A DNA stretch of 36,049 bases from a bacterium (GTDB lineage Bacteria; Verrucomicrobiota; Verrucomicrobiia; Limisphaerales; J093): the NCBI GenBank assembly GCA_021823625.1, contig JAKANS010000046.1, positions 1 to 36,049 on the forward strand, written 5' to 3'. The notes beneath the pieces were generated by a model. That model was not told the origin of the DNA and did no database searches. It saw only the letters and a program-made list of their open reading frames with translations. This document shows positions 35,979-36,049 of the stretch, piece by piece. The position numbers and the translations under genes were made by a program. The stretch's first letter is position 1. Each line of letters opens with the position of its first letter.

Positions 35979-36049
35979 ATGCGCACGCGCTCGCTGGATC
36001 TCCGGCAACGAATCCTCGATGCCTACGACCAGGACGAAGGCACGCGGGC
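35979..36049 (+). CDS. IS630-type transposase, N-terminal fragment (cut by window edge)
   Basis: The frame starts with MRTRSLDLRQRILDAYDQDE and runs off the window. This is the helix-turn-helix start of IS630-family transposases (xSxDLRQRILDAYDxGEG). The preceding gtagccatattgggcgg at about 35941 is likely part of the element's left end. The element lies against the broken IS4-type transposase on the opposite strand. Confidence 0.78.
   Translation, partial: MRTRSLDLRQRILDAYDQDEGTR

Overview
The window looks like a chromosomal segment from a G+C-rich, Gram-negative member of the Verrucomicrobiota, probably near the Pedosphaera/Limisphaerales group. I infer this from gene content, not from a marker gene. 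The clues are a large secreted LamG/PA14-like/PA-domain protein with the C-terminal domain common in that phylum, a Tat-signal Gfo/Idh/MocA oxidoreductase, a DUF5989 mini-protein, a PagL-type outer-membrane lipid A deacylase, an Omp85 barrel and a beta-helix remnant. No rRNA, tRNA or CRISPR array was seen.

Layout. 0.6-1.85 kb: FAD monooxygenase. 1.98-5.68 kb: a tight operon of two ABC ATPases alternating with two membrane proteins, i.e. two ABC-2 export units. 5.8-7.8 kb: an SGNH hydrolase fused to TPRs, facing a 50-codon DUF5989 gene that overlaps no long ORF. 8.1-18.8 kb: three large exported or membrane proteins, the first two followed by strong intrinsic terminators. 19.0-21.7 kb: an intact pyruvate phosphate dikinase gene (ppdK).

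21.7-28.6 kb is the most unusual part. Downstream of the intact ppdK lie four further ppdK pieces in the same orientation: A = residues 875-919, B = 727-919, C = 589-705, D = 669-724 of the intact protein. The DNA between the pieces carries foreign-looking, lower-G+C cassettes: DUF4160/DUF2442, an orphan gene, a cytosine methyltransferase/restriction enzyme/Vsr operon, and a VapBC-type toxin-antitoxin pair. This looks like a defence and toxin-antitoxin island in which every cassette is bordered by ppdK scars. The pieces overlap one another and are out of order, so one duplicated ppdK that was simply interrupted cannot explain them.

28.7-36.0 kb: ferritin, a broken lectin-like secreted protein, an aldo/keto reductase, the PagL-like enzyme, the Gfo/Idh/MocA protein, a beta-helix C-terminal remnant, and an Omp85 barrel cut by an IS4-type element. 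That element appears to be cut in turn by an IS630-type element whose transposase start is at the right edge. The window therefore has an ordinary left half, and a right half marked by repeated insertion, gene truncation and remnant genes.
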